The notes: a model not told the origin generated them from the letters alone. Counted from the first letter of the stretch, positions 51,096 through 59,701 are shown. The stretch is 64,000 bases of DNA from UMGS172 sp045592985 (GCA_045592985.1 JAZNVU010000008.1:1-64000), one strand, 5' to 3'. Numbers and translations: made by a program.

Positions 51096-51773
51096 GTGAA
51101 GCAACTCTTTAAGGAGCAGGTTTTTGACATTCTTCCGGTTGAAAACGGGTTTATTGTTGTATATAAGAAGGCAGAGGCTGACGATAAGGTAATCGTTTCT
51201 TATAAATCGGTCTCGCTCGAAAACGGATTGGTTACCCAAAGAACCAAAACCGACTATGATTTTATTAAATACGGAGACCATGCGGGCGTTATAGATTTTA
51301 AGTCAGGTAACTTCATAACCAATAATTGCGTTAAACTTGAAGACGGCAGAGTTTTTGCTGTATCGGTCGAAGGCGAAGCAGTTATTGTAAGCGCAGAAGG
51401 AAAAATTGAGTGGGAAGGAACTATAAGGTATAAGGACTCAGGACCTGCCTCAATTGCCAACTACGGGCACACACTGTGGGCATCTTTTACTGAGCAAAAT
51501 GCACTTATAAGGTTTAATCTCCGCACCATGCGTGAAGAATTGCGTATTGGCGGTTCGGCAGACTCGGCCTTTTCAAAGCCAAAGGGTATCTGGGTTGACG
51601 AATCTTCTGGAAGGCTTGTGGTTTGCAATGCCGAGGGTAAAAACATACTTCTTGTCAATATGAAGTCCTACGCGGTTGTTGAGCATGCAACCTTCGAAGA
51701 ACCGGTGTATAAATACATGAAACTCGCTAATAAGGAGTTTGTAATCCTTAAATCGGGTCTTTACCTGCTGTAA
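51096..51773 (+). CDS. Hypothetical protein with beta-propeller-like strands
   Basis: A 225-residue cytoplasmic protein starting at GTG 51096 after GAGGATAA. It lacks signal or membrane segments. Short beta-rich units (GRVFAVSVEGEAVIVSAEG, GHTLWASFTEQNALIRFNL, GIWVDESSGRLVVCNAEGKN) resemble NHL/SMP-30-type propeller blades, but only three or four are present, fewer than a full propeller. Family not recognised. Single gene with its own promoter and terminator. Confidence 0.6.
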   Translation: MKQLFKEQVFDILPVENGFIVVYKKAEADDKVIVSYKSVSLENGLVTQRTKTDYDFIKYGDHAGVIDFKSGNFITNNCVKLEDGRVFAVSVEGEAVIVSAEGKIEWEGTIRYKDSGPASIANYGHTLWASFTEQNALIRFNLRTMREELRIGGSADSAFSKPKGIWVDESSGRLVVCNAEGKNILLVNMKSYAVVEHATFEEPVYKYMKLANKEFVILKSGLYLL

Positions 51774-51776
51774 TTT

Positions 51777-51805
51777 ACGGGTGCTTTGGCACCCGTTTTA
51801 TTTTT
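51777..51805. terminator. Convergent terminator between 51096 ORF and the sigma-like gene
   Basis: ACGGGTGC and GCACCCGT with loop TTTG, followed by TTTATTTTT. It overlaps the end of the minus-strand gene at 51798. Confidence 0.8.
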
Positions 51806-52106
51806 CCCACAGCATGTACATTCCGTAATGAAGCGAGGTTTTAAGGCGGTCGCGTGCTCTGGATATGTGCCGGGATACCGTTGACTTGGTGATTCCCAGT
51901 TCGGTTGCAATATCGGTCATGGTCCGACGGTTGAAGTAGTATTCGGTAAGTATGTATTTCTGCCTTTCGGTCAGTTCCGTATTTATAGCTTTTAAAAGTG
52001 CCGAGCGCATACGCTCTATCTGTGCGTGGTTGGTCTGACCGCCATAAAGGTCGTTTACAGGCAGGCGGTCGCCAAAAACCTCAAGGCTGAAGGTGTTTCT
52101 GTTCAT
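51798..52106 (-). CDS. Sigma-70 region 4-like DNA-binding protein
   Basis: A 102-residue protein whose last 60 residues look like sigma region 4: LTERQKYILTEYYFNRRTMTDIATELGITKSTVSRHISRARDRL. It lacks region 2, so it cannot be a complete sigma factor. The N-terminal 40 residues are unassigned. It overlaps the stop of the upstream gene (ATGA type), so the two are translationally coupled. Similar small pairs occur in Clostridial genomes, often near phage-like genes, though none are seen here. Confidence 0.7.
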   Translation of the reverse strand: MNRNTFSLEVFGDRLPVNDLYGGQTNHAQIERMRSALLKAINTELTERQKYILTEYYFNRRTMTDIATELGITKSTVSRHISRARDRLKTSLHYGMYMLWEK

Positions 52107-52312
52107 TTTGTTTCATCCCTCCGATATTTCATCAAAATTTCGGCAAGTCGGCGGCATTCTGCGGCATCGACGTAAAGTGCCGATATACGGTGTTTCAACT
52201 TTAGTTTGTCATTAGAATCAGCGTTTTTGAGATATGCGTTTAATTCGTGAATCCGTTTACTTAATATATCAGCACGTTGTAAGTATTGTTTTCCAAGTTC
52301 GTATAATTCCAA
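52103..52312 (-). CDS. Small helical protein coupled to the sigma-like gene, function unknown
   Basis: A 69-residue protein, predicted to be one long helical region (LQRADILSKRIHELNAYLKN). It starts at TTG 52312 with AAGGAGG 7 bases before it. Its stop overlaps the sigma-like gene start by four bases. It may dimerise or act as a partner of that protein. Family not recognised. Confidence 0.6.
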   Translation of the reverse strand: MELYELGKQYLQRADILSKRIHELNAYLKNADSNDKLKLKHRISALYVDAAECRRLAEILMKYRRDETK

Positions 52313-52490
52313 AAAAACAACCTCCTTGGTTTTTATAAAACAGTCATTTAACGGTTAACGTTGGCACCTCTGAGTACAAAGTGTGCGGTTTGAATTTATG
52401 ATAAAATTTTCTGCATCGACTATAATAACACAGAACGTGCGAAAATGCAAGTTTAGAAAACAAAAACACGCACAATTCGTGCTAAATGAC

Positions 52491-52520
52491 AAAAGTTGCA
52501 TAAAAGTTGATGCAACTTTT
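52491..52520 (+). repeat. Inverted repeat upstream of the XRE regulator (possible operator)
   Basis: AAAAGTTGCAT and ATGCAACTTTT form a perfect 11-base palindrome arm with an 8-base spacer, 25 bases before the -35 of the XRE gene. It could be an autoregulatory site or a terminator for minus-strand transcription. The remainder of 52313-52490 shows no gene. Confidence 0.5.
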
Positions 52521-52544
52521 ATTAAAAAATGGGCATAGCGAATA

Positions 52545-52573
52545 TTGAAATATTGCACGAAGTGTGTTAAACT
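52545..52573 (+). promoter_or_regulatory. Promoter of the XRE regulator
   Basis: TTGAAA, a 17-base spacer and TAAACT, 32 bases before the start codon. Confidence 0.5.
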
Positions 52574-52604
52574 TTAAAAAGTACAGTTGTTTAGGAGTTG
52601 TATT

Positions 52605-52979
52605 ATGATCGGCATTGGAGAAAAAATCAAAAAACTTCGCTTGGCAAAAAAAATGACGCAATCTCAGTTGGCGACCGAACTCGGAGTGTCGACCAGCACG
52701 GTGGGAATGTATGAGCGCGGCCAAAGAAAGCCCGACAACGAAATGCTTATAAAATTAGGTAGGGTATTTGCCGTATCGGTAGATAGCCTTCTCGGTGTAC
52801 GCGAGTTGTCCAACGAGGCAACCGACATAATTACCGAAATGCGTGACAGGATTCTTAATTGCGACGATATAATGCTTAACGGTGTTCCGATGAGCATGGA
52901 AGATCGCGAAAAATTGCTTGACGCGATAGAAGTGGCAACCAAAGTAATGATAGAAAAGCAACAAAAAAGGGGTTGGTGA
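52605..52979 (+). CDS. XRE-family transcriptional regulator
   Basis: The 124-residue protein has an N-terminal helix-turn-helix of the Cro/C1 type (residues 2-58, KIKKLRLAKKMTQSQLATEL, STSTVGMYERGQRKPDNEML). A C-terminal helical part of about 60 residues probably dimerises it. ATG 52605 is chosen; AGGAG lies 7 bases before it. It stands directly upstream of the rpmH operon but has its own promoter. Targets unknown; the palindrome at 52491-52520 is a candidate site. Confidence 0.85.
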   Translation: MIGIGEKIKKLRLAKKMTQSQLATELGVSTSTVGMYERGQRKPDNEMLIKLGRVFAVSVDSLLGVRELSNEATDIITEMRDRILNCDDIMLNGVPMSMEDREKLLDAIEVATKVMIEKQQKRGW

Positions 52980-53051
52980 TTGTCGCCACCACAATATAGT
53001 GTGGTCAACCTATAAAACAAAAAAATTAACAAACCAAACGATAAATTTTTG

Positions 53052-53081
53052 TTGACATTACCCACCCTGTTGCGATATAAT
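53052..53081 (+). promoter_or_regulatory. Promoter of the rpmH-rnpA operon
   Basis: TTGACA, an 18-base spacer and TATAAT, 108 bases before rpmH. Confidence 0.85.
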
Positions 53082-53093
53082 TCTAAATTGATA

Positions 53094-53161
53094 GGTTATG
53101 TCTAATATTATTGTCTTTTTACGGCAGCATTCCGTAGGCTGCCTGTTCCTGTGGCATAACC
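53094..53161 (+). promoter_or_regulatory. Structured leader of rpmH
   Basis: GGTTATG (53094-53100) can pair with CATAACC (53155-53161), enclosing a second stem GGCAGC (53123-53128) / GCTGCC (53138-53143). The leader starts about 6 bases after the predicted transcription start and ends before the ribosome site (AAAGGAGG). It could be an autoregulatory leader for L34; I know no such family by name. Confidence 0.5.
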
Positions 53162-53189
53162 AACGCACGGATAAAGGAGGTAAACCAAA

Positions 53190-53324
53190 ATGAAAAGAAC
53201 TTATCAGCCCAAGAAAATCCATCGCATGAAGGAGCATGGATTCCGCAAGAGAATGTCTACTGCTAACGGCCGCAAGGTGCTTGCACGTCGCAGAGCAAAG
53301 GGCAGAAAGAGCCTCACTTATTAA
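53190..53324 (+). CDS. rpmH: Large ribosomal subunit protein bL34
   Basis: A 44-residue, highly basic protein with the full L34 pattern: MKRTYQPKK, then HGFRKRMSTANGRKVLARRR and KGRKSLTY. It lies in the large ribosomal subunit. AAAGGAGG stands 9 bases before the start. First gene of the conserved rpmH-rnpA-yidD-yidC-jag group. Confidence 0.98.
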   Translation: MKRTYQPKKIHRMKEHGFRKRMSTANGRKVLARRRAKGRKSLTY

Positions 53325-53423
53325 TGAAAGGTCACTTTTGTGACCTTTCTTAATATTGTGGCAAAAACGGCTTCGCTTTTCTTCGACAAAGATAAAGACT
53401 TTTTTTCGAAACGGAGGACAGTT

Positions 53424-53771
53424 ATGGAATCCTTGAAACTCAATATGAATAAGGATTTCAGGCGTCTTTACGGCAGGGGTCACTCTCAGGCGCACCCATT
53501 GCTCGTAACCTACGTCATGCGCACCAAACGAAAAGTAGTGCGCTATGGTATTACTGTCTCTAAGAAGATAGGGTGTGCGGTCGAGCGAAACCGCGCAAGA
53601 CGTGTTATAGAAGCCGCCATGCATGAATGCATGAAGGAAATTGATTGTGACGGGGTGGATATTGTATTCGTAGCACGCACGAAGACACCCGCCTGTAAAA
53701 GCGGCGACGTAGCCGCGGTGATGCGTAAGCATCTGTTAGCGGAACGATTAATTCCGCAAAGTGACAAATGA
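53424..53771 (+). CDS. rnpA: Ribonuclease P protein component
   Basis: The 115-residue basic protein binds the RNase P RNA and helps cut tRNA 5' leaders. The RNR motif is present in AVERNRARRVIEAAMHE, preceded by YGITVSKKIGCAVER. The start at ATG 53424 is set by ACGGAGGAC; a longer in-frame version from 53340 has no site and its extra residues are not part of the family. Its stop overlaps the start of yidD by four bases. Confidence 0.96.
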   Translation: MESLKLNMNKDFRRLYGRGHSQAHPLLVTYVMRTKRKVVRYGITVSKKIGCAVERNRARRVIEAAMHECMKEIDCDGVDIVFVARTKTPACKSGDVAAVMRKHLLAERLIPQSDK

Positions 53772-54058
53772 GATACTTGTTTGTTTATCTGGTAAAATTC
53801 TATCAAAAATTCATCTCACCGCACAAGACGCCCTGCTGCCGTTTTACACCCAGTTGTTCGGCTTATTCAGTCGAGGCCTTCTTAAGGCACGGTACTTTGC
53901 GGGGACTCGGTCTTACGGTTTGGCGTATTCTGAGATGTAATCCCGCATGTAAGGGCGGGTACGACCCCGTTCCACCAAAAAAGGAACGTAAAAGGAAAAG
54001 GGTCGATGTTATAAAAGATATACTATTTTTATCCGACAAAGCAAATGGTCGGAGGTAA
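53768..54058 (+). CDS. yidD: Membrane protein insertion efficiency factor YidD
   Basis: A 96-residue protein with the family core ISPHKTPCCRFTPSCSAYSVEA and a later LRCNPACKGGYDPVP, including the conserved Cys residues. A short N-terminal hydrophobic helix likely tethers it to the membrane, where it aids YidC-dependent insertion. The last 25 residues (KKERKRKR onward) are a basic extension beyond the usual 70-85. Confidence 0.95.
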   Translation: MRYLFVYLVKFYQKFISPHKTPCCRFTPSCSAYSVEAFLRHGTLRGLGLTVWRILRCNPACKGGYDPVPPKKERKRKRVDVIKDILFLSDKANGRR

Positions 54059-54069
54059 GGATATTTATT

Positions 54070-55197
54070 ATGAGTTATATAAGTAACGCCATGGGTTGGC
54101 TTCTTGCACAGTTGAGTACTCTGCTGGGTGATAATTTTGCAGCATCCGTTTTTGTGTTTACACTCATTGTAAACCTTTTGATGTTGCCTTTGACTATCAA
54201 AACACAGAAATCAACCGCCAAGCAGGCAAAACTCAAACCCAAACTTGATGCGTTGAAGAAAAAGTACGGCAACGACAAGCAAAAATACAGTCAGGCAATG
54301 AGCGAACTCTATTCAAAAGAGGGAGTTTCCATGTCGGGCGGCTGCTTGCCCATGATAGTGCGACTTTTTGTTATGCTTGGCGTTTACTGGGCTGTTATAA
54401 GTCCTTTAACCTACGTTCAGCGTATTGATACCGCTGCTATTGAAAATGCCAAAATTCAGACCCAGTTTGTAAAAACGGTTGAGGCTGACAGCATTTCGTG
54501 GGACGAAGAACTTCTTGCCGAAAGAATGGCTGATAGTGAAGTAATTGACCGTGCGGCACTCTATAACTCGGAAGACCTTGAATTCTATGCAAAACTCAGC
54601 ATCGTTGAGGACGGTTGGTATTCGGACGATGAGGAGATAGTTAAAGCAGTTAAGGCTAACGCGATAACTCAGGAAATCGACCTTGTTTCATATCTTACAG
54701 GTAAAGATGCAAACGGCCACTATATGACCATCAAGGATGAGTATACATCCAATGGCGGCAGCATCGACGACCTGGATAAGATTAATTTCATGTTTCTTGG
54801 AATAGACCTTACCGACACACCTAATTTCTCGTGGAATTTTTCTAATTTCGAGGTTATTTGGTTGATCCCGCTTTCCTCGTTTGCTGTTGCAATGATTACC
54901 AGCGTTATTTCCATGAGAATGCAGAAAAAAGCCAATCCTGATGCGCCCAGCATGGCATTTATGATGCTCATGATGCCGCTTTTCTCACTTTATATCGCAT
55001 TTAAGGTTCCCGGTGCAGTAGGTTTCTACTGGACTTGCTCCAACCTTGTTGCAAGCGGATTGCAGTATATAACCCAGGCTATATACGGTCCGAACGTTAT
55101 GCTTGCAAGAGAACAGTCGGCAAATATTATCAAACGCGCAAAGGTTGAACAGGCTAAGATTTCGGCTGTATCAGATGGCGAAACCAACAACGATTAA
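54070..55197 (+). CDS. yidC: Membrane protein insertase YidC/OxaA
   Basis: The 375-residue insertase lacks the large periplasmic domain of Gram-negative YidC, as in other Firmicutes. Transmembrane segments lie at about 20-45 (FVFTLIVNLLMLPL), 90-115 (PMIVRLFVMLGVYWAV), 260-280, 300-315 and 320-345. A loop with an AKLKPKLDALKKKYG coiled coil follows the first helix. It inserts proteins with or without the Sec channel. No lipobox is seen. It follows yidD by 11 bases. Confidence 0.95.
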   Translation: MSYISNAMGWLLAQLSTLLGDNFAASVFVFTLIVNLLMLPLTIKTQKSTAKQAKLKPKLDALKKKYGNDKQKYSQAMSELYSKEGVSMSGGCLPMIVRLFVMLGVYWAVISPLTYVQRIDTAAIENAKIQTQFVKTVEADSISWDEELLAERMADSEVIDRAALYNSEDLEFYAKLSIVEDGWYSDDEEIVKAVKANAITQEIDLVSYLTGKDANGHYMTIKDEYTSNGGSIDDLDKINFMFLGIDLTDTPNFSWNFSNFEVIWLIPLSSFAVAMITSVISMRMQKKANPDAPSMAFMMLMMPLFSLYIAFKVPGAVGFYWTCSNLVASGLQYITQAIYGPNVMLAREQSANIIKRAKVEQAKISAVSDGETNND

Positions 55198-55231
55198 TGA
55201 CGAAAAACAATCCTATAAGGAGGATTAAAAG

Positions 55232-56182
55232 TTGATTATTAAGGAAGCAATAGGCGTTGGCAGCACTATTGAAGCTGCAAGAGAAGACGCTCTTAATAAA
55301 CTTGGTGCAAAACTTGAAGACGAAGTTCAATACGAGACTTTGGCACTTGCCAAAAAGAAGGTTTTAGGTATTTTTGGCGGAAGCGACGCTAAGGTGCGTG
55401 CTTTCATCGAAGGCCCCGACGAGCCCCAAAAGAAAAAGAAACCTGCACAAAATAAAAACGATAAAAAGAACACCAAAAAAGAGTTAGTTAAAGTAAAAGA
55501 AGAAGCAAAAGAAGTCAAACCCGCAGAGGAAAAGCAGCCAGAAGGTATTCCTGCCGAGCAGGTTGACCCCAATTCTCCTGCTGGTAAGGCGTTTAAATAT
55601 CTTTCGGATGTTCTCCAAAAACTCGGTTGTGAAACCGCCGGCGCTGTTATTTCTGAGGTTGAGGGCGGTTCTAAAATAACACTCGAAGGCAGTGATAAAT
55701 TGGGTGTTATCATCGGTCGCCGCGGCGAGACTTTGGATGCATTGCAGTACTTGGCATCGCTTGTAGCCAACGAAAGAGGTTCGGGCTATTACAGAATAGT
55801 TATTGATATCGGCAACTATCGCGAAAAACGCGAAAGCACTCTCGAGGCACTTGCAAAAAGAACTGCCGCACAGGTTTTGCGTAACGACCGCAGCCGTTCT
55901 TTGGAACCTATGAATCCTTACGAGCGCAGAATTATTCACACCACCGTTCAGGGTATTGAGGGTGTAACCTCTACCTCTATCGGCGACGGTTCTAACCGCC
56001 GCGTTGTCATTAGCCCCGAGGGCAAGCCGTTCCGCCCCTCTAACGGACGTGGAAACGGACGAAACGGTGGCAGAAGTAACCGTGGTCAGGGCAGACAGTC
56101 TGCACCTAAGACAACTGCACCTGCAGAGACTTCTAAGCCGAAGGAGACCGACGGCACAAAACTTTACGGAAAACTTGGATAA
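55232..56182 (+). CDS. jag: Jag/KhpB RNA-binding protein
   Basis: The 316-residue protein has an N-terminal Jag_N domain (1-55, KEAIGVGSTIEAAREDALNKL), a Lys/Glu-rich linker and a KH domain (about 120-200, LGVIIGRRGETLDALQYLASL). An R3H domain (about 205-265, EALAKRTAAQVLRNDR, NPYERRIIHTTVQ) and an extra Gly/Asn/Arg-rich tail (270-316) follow. KhpB binds RNAs and affects cell elongation in streptococci. The start is TTG 55232 after AGGAGG; there is no ATG in a better position. Confidence 0.92.
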   Translation: MIIKEAIGVGSTIEAAREDALNKLGAKLEDEVQYETLALAKKKVLGIFGGSDAKVRAFIEGPDEPQKKKKPAQNKNDKKNTKKELVKVKEEAKEVKPAEEKQPEGIPAEQVDPNSPAGKAFKYLSDVLQKLGCETAGAVISEVEGGSKITLEGSDKLGVIIGRRGETLDALQYLASLVANERGSGYYRIVIDIGNYREKRESTLEALAKRTAAQVLRNDRSRSLEPMNPYERRIIHTTVQGIEGVTSTSIGDGSNRRVVISPEGKPFRPSNGRGNGRNGGRSNRGQGRQSAPKTTAPAETSKPKETDGTKLYGKLG

Positions 56183-56194
56183 CAGTTAATTCGG

Positions 56195-56242
56195 GGATAT
56201 GGCGACTTTGTTTAGGGGTTGCCATATCCGTTTTGTCTTTTT
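56195..56242 (+). terminator. Terminator after jag
   Basis: GGATATGGC and GCCATATCC form a perfect 9-base stem around a 17-base loop, then GTTTTGTCTTTTT. Confidence 0.8.
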
Positions 56243-56271
56243 AGGAATCTGATTGAATTTGAGGTGCTTTT

Positions 56272-56463
56272 ATGGACGTTTCGGTTGGTGATAAAATCAT
56301 CATGAAAAAACCGCATCCTTGCGGTGGCAACACCTTTTCGGTTTTGCGTGTCGGTATGGATTTTAAAATAAAATGCGATACCTGTGCACGGGAAGTCATG
56401 GCACCCAGAAAGACAGTAGAAAAAAGCATAAAAAAACTTATAAAGGAACAGACAGATGTTTGA
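56272..56463 (+). CDS. DUF951 family protein
   Basis: A 63-residue protein of the DUF951 family: DKIIMKKPHPCGGNTFSVLRVGMDFKIKC, DTCAREVMAPRKTVEK. The two HPCG and CDTC regions could bind zinc. Family members lie near the rnpA-jag region in many Firmicutes; no function is known to me. Its stop overlaps the start of prfA by eight bases, which suggests coupled translation. Confidence 0.85.
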   Translation: MDVSVGDKIIMKKPHPCGGNTFSVLRVGMDFKIKCDTCAREVMAPRKTVEKSIKKLIKEQTDV

Positions 56464-57532
56464 TAAATTAGATGCGGTCGAAAGCCGTTTTGAGGAAATC
56501 GGTCTTAAAATGACCGACCCTACCGTAATTGCCGATACTGTTCAACTTACTGAACTCATGAAAGAGCATCGAAAGTTAGAACCGATTGTCGAAAAGTACC
56601 GCGAATATAAAACCGCCAAAAACGACATGAACGGTGCTGCTGAGATGCTTGAAGCAGGTGGACTTGACAAGGAAATGAAAGAACTCGCCGAACTAGAGTA
56701 TGAGGAAAATAAGGAAAAGTTGGCATTTCTTTCGGACGAACTTAAAATTTTGCTTTTGCCCCGTGACCCCAACGATGACCGTAACGTTATTGTTGAAATT
56801 CGCGGCGGTGCAGGCGGTGAGGAATCGGCTCTTTTTGCTGCAAGCCTTAAAAGAATGTACACCATGTATGCCGAAGCGAGACGCTGGAAGGTTGAACCCT
56901 TGGGCGCTAACGAGACCGAACTTGGCGGTTATAAGGAAGTTAGTTTCATGATTGAGGGCGACGGCGCGTATTCAAGGCTTAAATACGAAAGCGGTGTGCA
57001 CCGTGTTCAGCGCGTACCCGAGACAGAAACTCAAGGCAGAATTCATACTTCTACGGCTACCGTTGCCGTTTTGCCCGAGGCAGAAGAGGTTGAGTTTGAA
57101 ATAAACCCTGCCGATTTGCAGATTGATACCTACCGCGCAGGTGGTGCAGGCGGTCAGCACGTTAACAAGACCGAATCGGCTATTCGTATAACCCATTTGC
57201 CCACCGGTACGATTGTTGAATGTCAGGACGAGCGCAGCCAATATAAAAACAAGGATAAAGCCATGAAGGTTTTGCGTTCGCGTCTTTACGAGCGCATGGT
57301 TGCCGAACAAAACGAGGCTATTGCAAGCGACCGTCGTGCACAGGTTGGTACAGGCGACCGCAGTGAGAGAATCAGAACCTACAACTTCCCCCAGGGAAGA
57401 GTGACCGACCATAGAATCGGTCTTACACTTTATAAAATCGATACTATTATGAACGGCGATTTAGACGAACTGATTGACCCGATTATCACTCACTACCGCG
57501 CCGAAATGCTTAAAGCACAAGCAGAGGAGTAA
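56456..57532 (+). CDS. prfA: Peptide chain release factor 1
   Basis: The 358-residue factor reads UAA and UAG and frees the peptide. The GGQ motif is in RAGGAGGQHVNKTESA. The stop-codon recognition region begins near GVHRVQRVPETETQGRIHTST. Full length for RF1. It starts inside the DUF951 gene. A prmC methylase gene is not next to it here, as it would be in many genomes. Confidence 0.98.
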   Translation: MFDKLDAVESRFEEIGLKMTDPTVIADTVQLTELMKEHRKLEPIVEKYREYKTAKNDMNGAAEMLEAGGLDKEMKELAELEYEENKEKLAFLSDELKILLLPRDPNDDRNVIVEIRGGAGGEESALFAASLKRMYTMYAEARRWKVEPLGANETELGGYKEVSFMIEGDGAYSRLKYESGVHRVQRVPETETQGRIHTSTATVAVLPEAEEVEFEINPADLQIDTYRAGGAGGQHVNKTESAIRITHLPTGTIVECQDERSQYKNKDKAMKVLRSRLYERMVAEQNEAIASDRRAQVGTGDRSERIRTYNFPQGRVTDHRIGLTLYKIDTIMNGDLDELIDPIITHYRAEMLKAQAEE

Positions 57533-57540
57533 ATTTTTAA

Positions 57541-58572
57541 ATGCAAACAGCAAGACTTAACGTTTTCGATGTAAAAAAGGATAGCCAAGCGGTTAAAACT
57601 GCCTGCGAAATTTTAAAGCAGGGCGGGCTTGTTGCTATTCCTACCGAAACGGTATACGGTCTTGCTGCCAATGCTTTTGATGAAGATGCCGTTGCTAATA
57701 TTTTTAAAGCCAAAGGAAGACCTCAGGATAACCCGCTTATAGTTCACGTGTCGGACTATGAAATGTTGCGACAAGTGGCAAAAGAGTTGCCCGAAAAGGC
57801 AATGGAATTAGGTGAAAAATTTTGGCCGGGTCCTTTAACCATGGTTTTACCGCGTGGCGAAAAGGTGCCTGCATCGGTCAGCGCAGGGCTTAATACCGTT
57901 GCTGTCCGTATGCCTTCAAACGAGGTTGCAAGAGAAATAATTGCCAAAAGCGGTCTGCCGCTTGCGGCACCGTCGGCAAATCTTTCGGGTTCGCCCAGTC
58001 CCACTACGGCGGAGCACGTGCTTTTTGACCTTGACGGTAAAATCGATGCCGTTGTAGTATCTCAAAGGGCTGATGTCGGTGTCGAATCGACCGTTGTAAC
58101 ACTTTGCACCAATCCGCCCAGGCTTTTAAGACCGGGTGGCGTAACGGTTGAACAGTTGAGAGAAATTTTACCCGATATCGTGGTTGATAAAGCCGTATTG
58201 GCAGAGCCTGAAAAAGGCAAACCCGTAGCATCTCCGGGCATGAAATATAAGCACTATTCACCTAAAGCAAAGGTTGTTATGCTGGACGGTGATATTGATA
58301 AATTTGCAGATTATGTAAACCAAAAAGCAGGAGACGGTGTGTTTGCCCTTGTGTATGAAGGGGAGGAATCGCTGTTCTCGGTACCCACTTTAAGTTTTGG
58401 TAAAAAAGATGATTTTTCGGAGCAGGCAGCGGTGCTTTTTGATGCTTTGCGTGAACTTGACCGTCGCGGTTGCAGGGTGTGTTATGCCCGTGTGCCTCAA
58501 AAAATGGGTGTTGGTCTTGCAGTTTATAATCGTCTTATTCGTGCGGCGGCTTTCGAGGTGATTGAGTTATGA
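57541..58572 (+). CDS. tsaC: L-threonylcarbamoyladenylate synthase
   Basis: The 343-residue YwlC/Sua5-type enzyme makes threonylcarbamoyl-AMP for the t6A modification at tRNA position 37. The N-terminal YrdC domain has IPTETVYGLAANAFDEDAV and FKAKGRPQDNPLIVHV. The C-terminal Sua5 domain (about 230-343, GMKYKHYSPKAKVVML) is characteristic of the longer form. It starts 8 bases after prfA and its stop overlaps coaE. Confidence 0.95.
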   Translation: MQTARLNVFDVKKDSQAVKTACEILKQGGLVAIPTETVYGLAANAFDEDAVANIFKAKGRPQDNPLIVHVSDYEMLRQVAKELPEKAMELGEKFWPGPLTMVLPRGEKVPASVSAGLNTVAVRMPSNEVAREIIAKSGLPLAAPSANLSGSPSPTTAEHVLFDLDGKIDAVVVSQRADVGVESTVVTLCTNPPRLLRPGGVTVEQLREILPDIVVDKAVLAEPEKGKPVASPGMKYKHYSPKAKVVMLDGDIDKFADYVNQKAGDGVFALVYEGEESLFSVPTLSFGKKDDFSEQAAVLFDALRELDRRGCRVCYARVPQKMGVGLAVYNRLIRAAAFEVIEL

Positions 58573-59165
58573 CAGTAATAGGTCTTACGGGCCCTACGGG
58601 AAGTGGAAAATCTACCGTTGCTCAAATTTTCTGTGAAAATGGGTTTGAGGTTATAGATTGCGATAAAGAGGCAAGAAATGCCACCGAAAAGGGAAGTGCG
58701 GGCTTAAAAGCATTGACCCAAGTTTTCGGTAATGAAATTTTGCTTGCCGACGGCACGCTTGACCGCAAAAAATTGGCAGAAATTGCCTTTAAGACACCCG
58801 AGAAAACAGAAATTTTAAACAAAACGTTATTGCCGTTTATTTTGGAAATAATAAAACAAAGAATATCGTCTTTTAACGAAAACGGTGTCGATAAAGTTTT
58901 GCTCGATGCACCCACACTTTATGAAAGTGGTGCCGACGTGCTGTGCGACGGTGTTATTGCCGTATTGTGTGATGAAAAAACACGAAAAGAACGTATAATT
59001 GTCCGAGACAATCTTACTGAGAAACAGGCAGATGTTCGTCTTAACGCCTCTAAGCCGGACAATTTCTACACATCAAAAACAAAGCATATCATTTACAATA
59101 ACCAAGGTGTGGAGGAATTTAAAAAGGCAATTTCGACATTACTTGAGGATATTTTGACGATATGA
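58569..59165 (+). CDS. coaE: Dephospho-CoA kinase
   Basis: The 198-residue kinase does the last step of coenzyme A synthesis, adding the 3'-phosphate. The P-loop is GPTGSGKSTVAQIF and the dephospho-CoA site DCDKEARN. A DAPTLYESG segment (the usual D-PLL-E) is present in slightly varied form. Start overlaps the tsaC stop by four bases; its own stop overlaps the next gene the same way. Confidence 0.94.
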   Translation: MTVIGLTGPTGSGKSTVAQIFCENGFEVIDCDKEARNATEKGSAGLKALTQVFGNEILLADGTLDRKKLAEIAFKTPEKTEILNKTLLPFILEIIKQRISSFNENGVDKVLLDAPTLYESGADVLCDGVIAVLCDEKTRKERIIVRDNLTEKQADVRLNASKPDNFYTSKTKHIIYNNQGVEEFKKAISTLLEDILTI

Positions 59166-59701
59166 AATTTTTAAAACTGCTTTTTCGCACAGCCATAGCA
59201 TTGGCTATTGTAGTTGTGTGTTTGTACGGGTATAACCGGGTGATGCTGCATTTATACCCGAAAGACTATTCCGAATACGTTGAAAAATATAGCCGAGAAT
59301 ACGGAATTGATTCTGATTTGGTTTACGCGGTCATAAAGTGTGAAAGTAATTTTGACCCTAAATCACATTCCGAAGCAGGTGCCGTCGGGCTCATGCAATT
59401 GACCGAGGCAACTTTTTTGGATATCGGCAAAATGCTTAACGAAAAAACCGATTTCAAGACGCACGCGGTCGACCCAGAGGTTAACATTAAATACGGCACA
59501 AGGTATTTAAAGTATCTTTATGGGTTGTTTGACGGCGACCAAACTGCTGTTATAGCCGCCTACAATGCGGGGCTTGGTCGTGTCGGCACTTGGAAAGGCG
59601 ACGACGTGTTGCAGGTGTCTGAAATAGAGTTTAGTGAAACCAAAGAGTATGTAAATAAAGTTCAAAAGGCTCAAAAATACTATAAAGAGTTGTATAATTG
59701 A
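59162..59701 (+). CDS. Lytic transglycosylase (SLT domain)
   Basis: The 179-residue protein has an N-terminal transmembrane anchor or signal (LLFRTAIALAIVVVCLYGY) and a Slt-type domain. The catalytic Glu lies in VYAVIKCESNFDPKS, followed by GAVGLMQLTEATF and YNAGLGRVGTW. It cleaves peptidoglycan glycan strands, forming 1,6-anhydro ends, outside the membrane. Translationally coupled to coaE and to the following aminopeptidase region. Confidence 0.92.
   Translation: MKFLKLLFRTAIALAIVVVCLYGYNRVMLHLYPKDYSEYVEKYSREYGIDSDLVYAVIKCESNFDPKSHSEAGAVGLMQLTEATFLDIGKMLNEKTDFKTHAVDPEVNIKYGTRYLKYLYGLFDGDQTAVIAAYNAGLGRVGTWKGDDVLQVSEIEFSETKEYVNKVQKAQKYYKELYN

Noticed and set aside
53041..53324. dnaA or oriC next to rpmH
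   Set aside because: rpmH often borders dnaA, but upstream there is only an XRE regulator and no DnaA-box cluster was seen.
53340..53423. N-terminal extension of rnpA
   Set aside because: The extra 28 residues are not part of the RnpA family, and the ATG at 53424 has a strong ribosome site.
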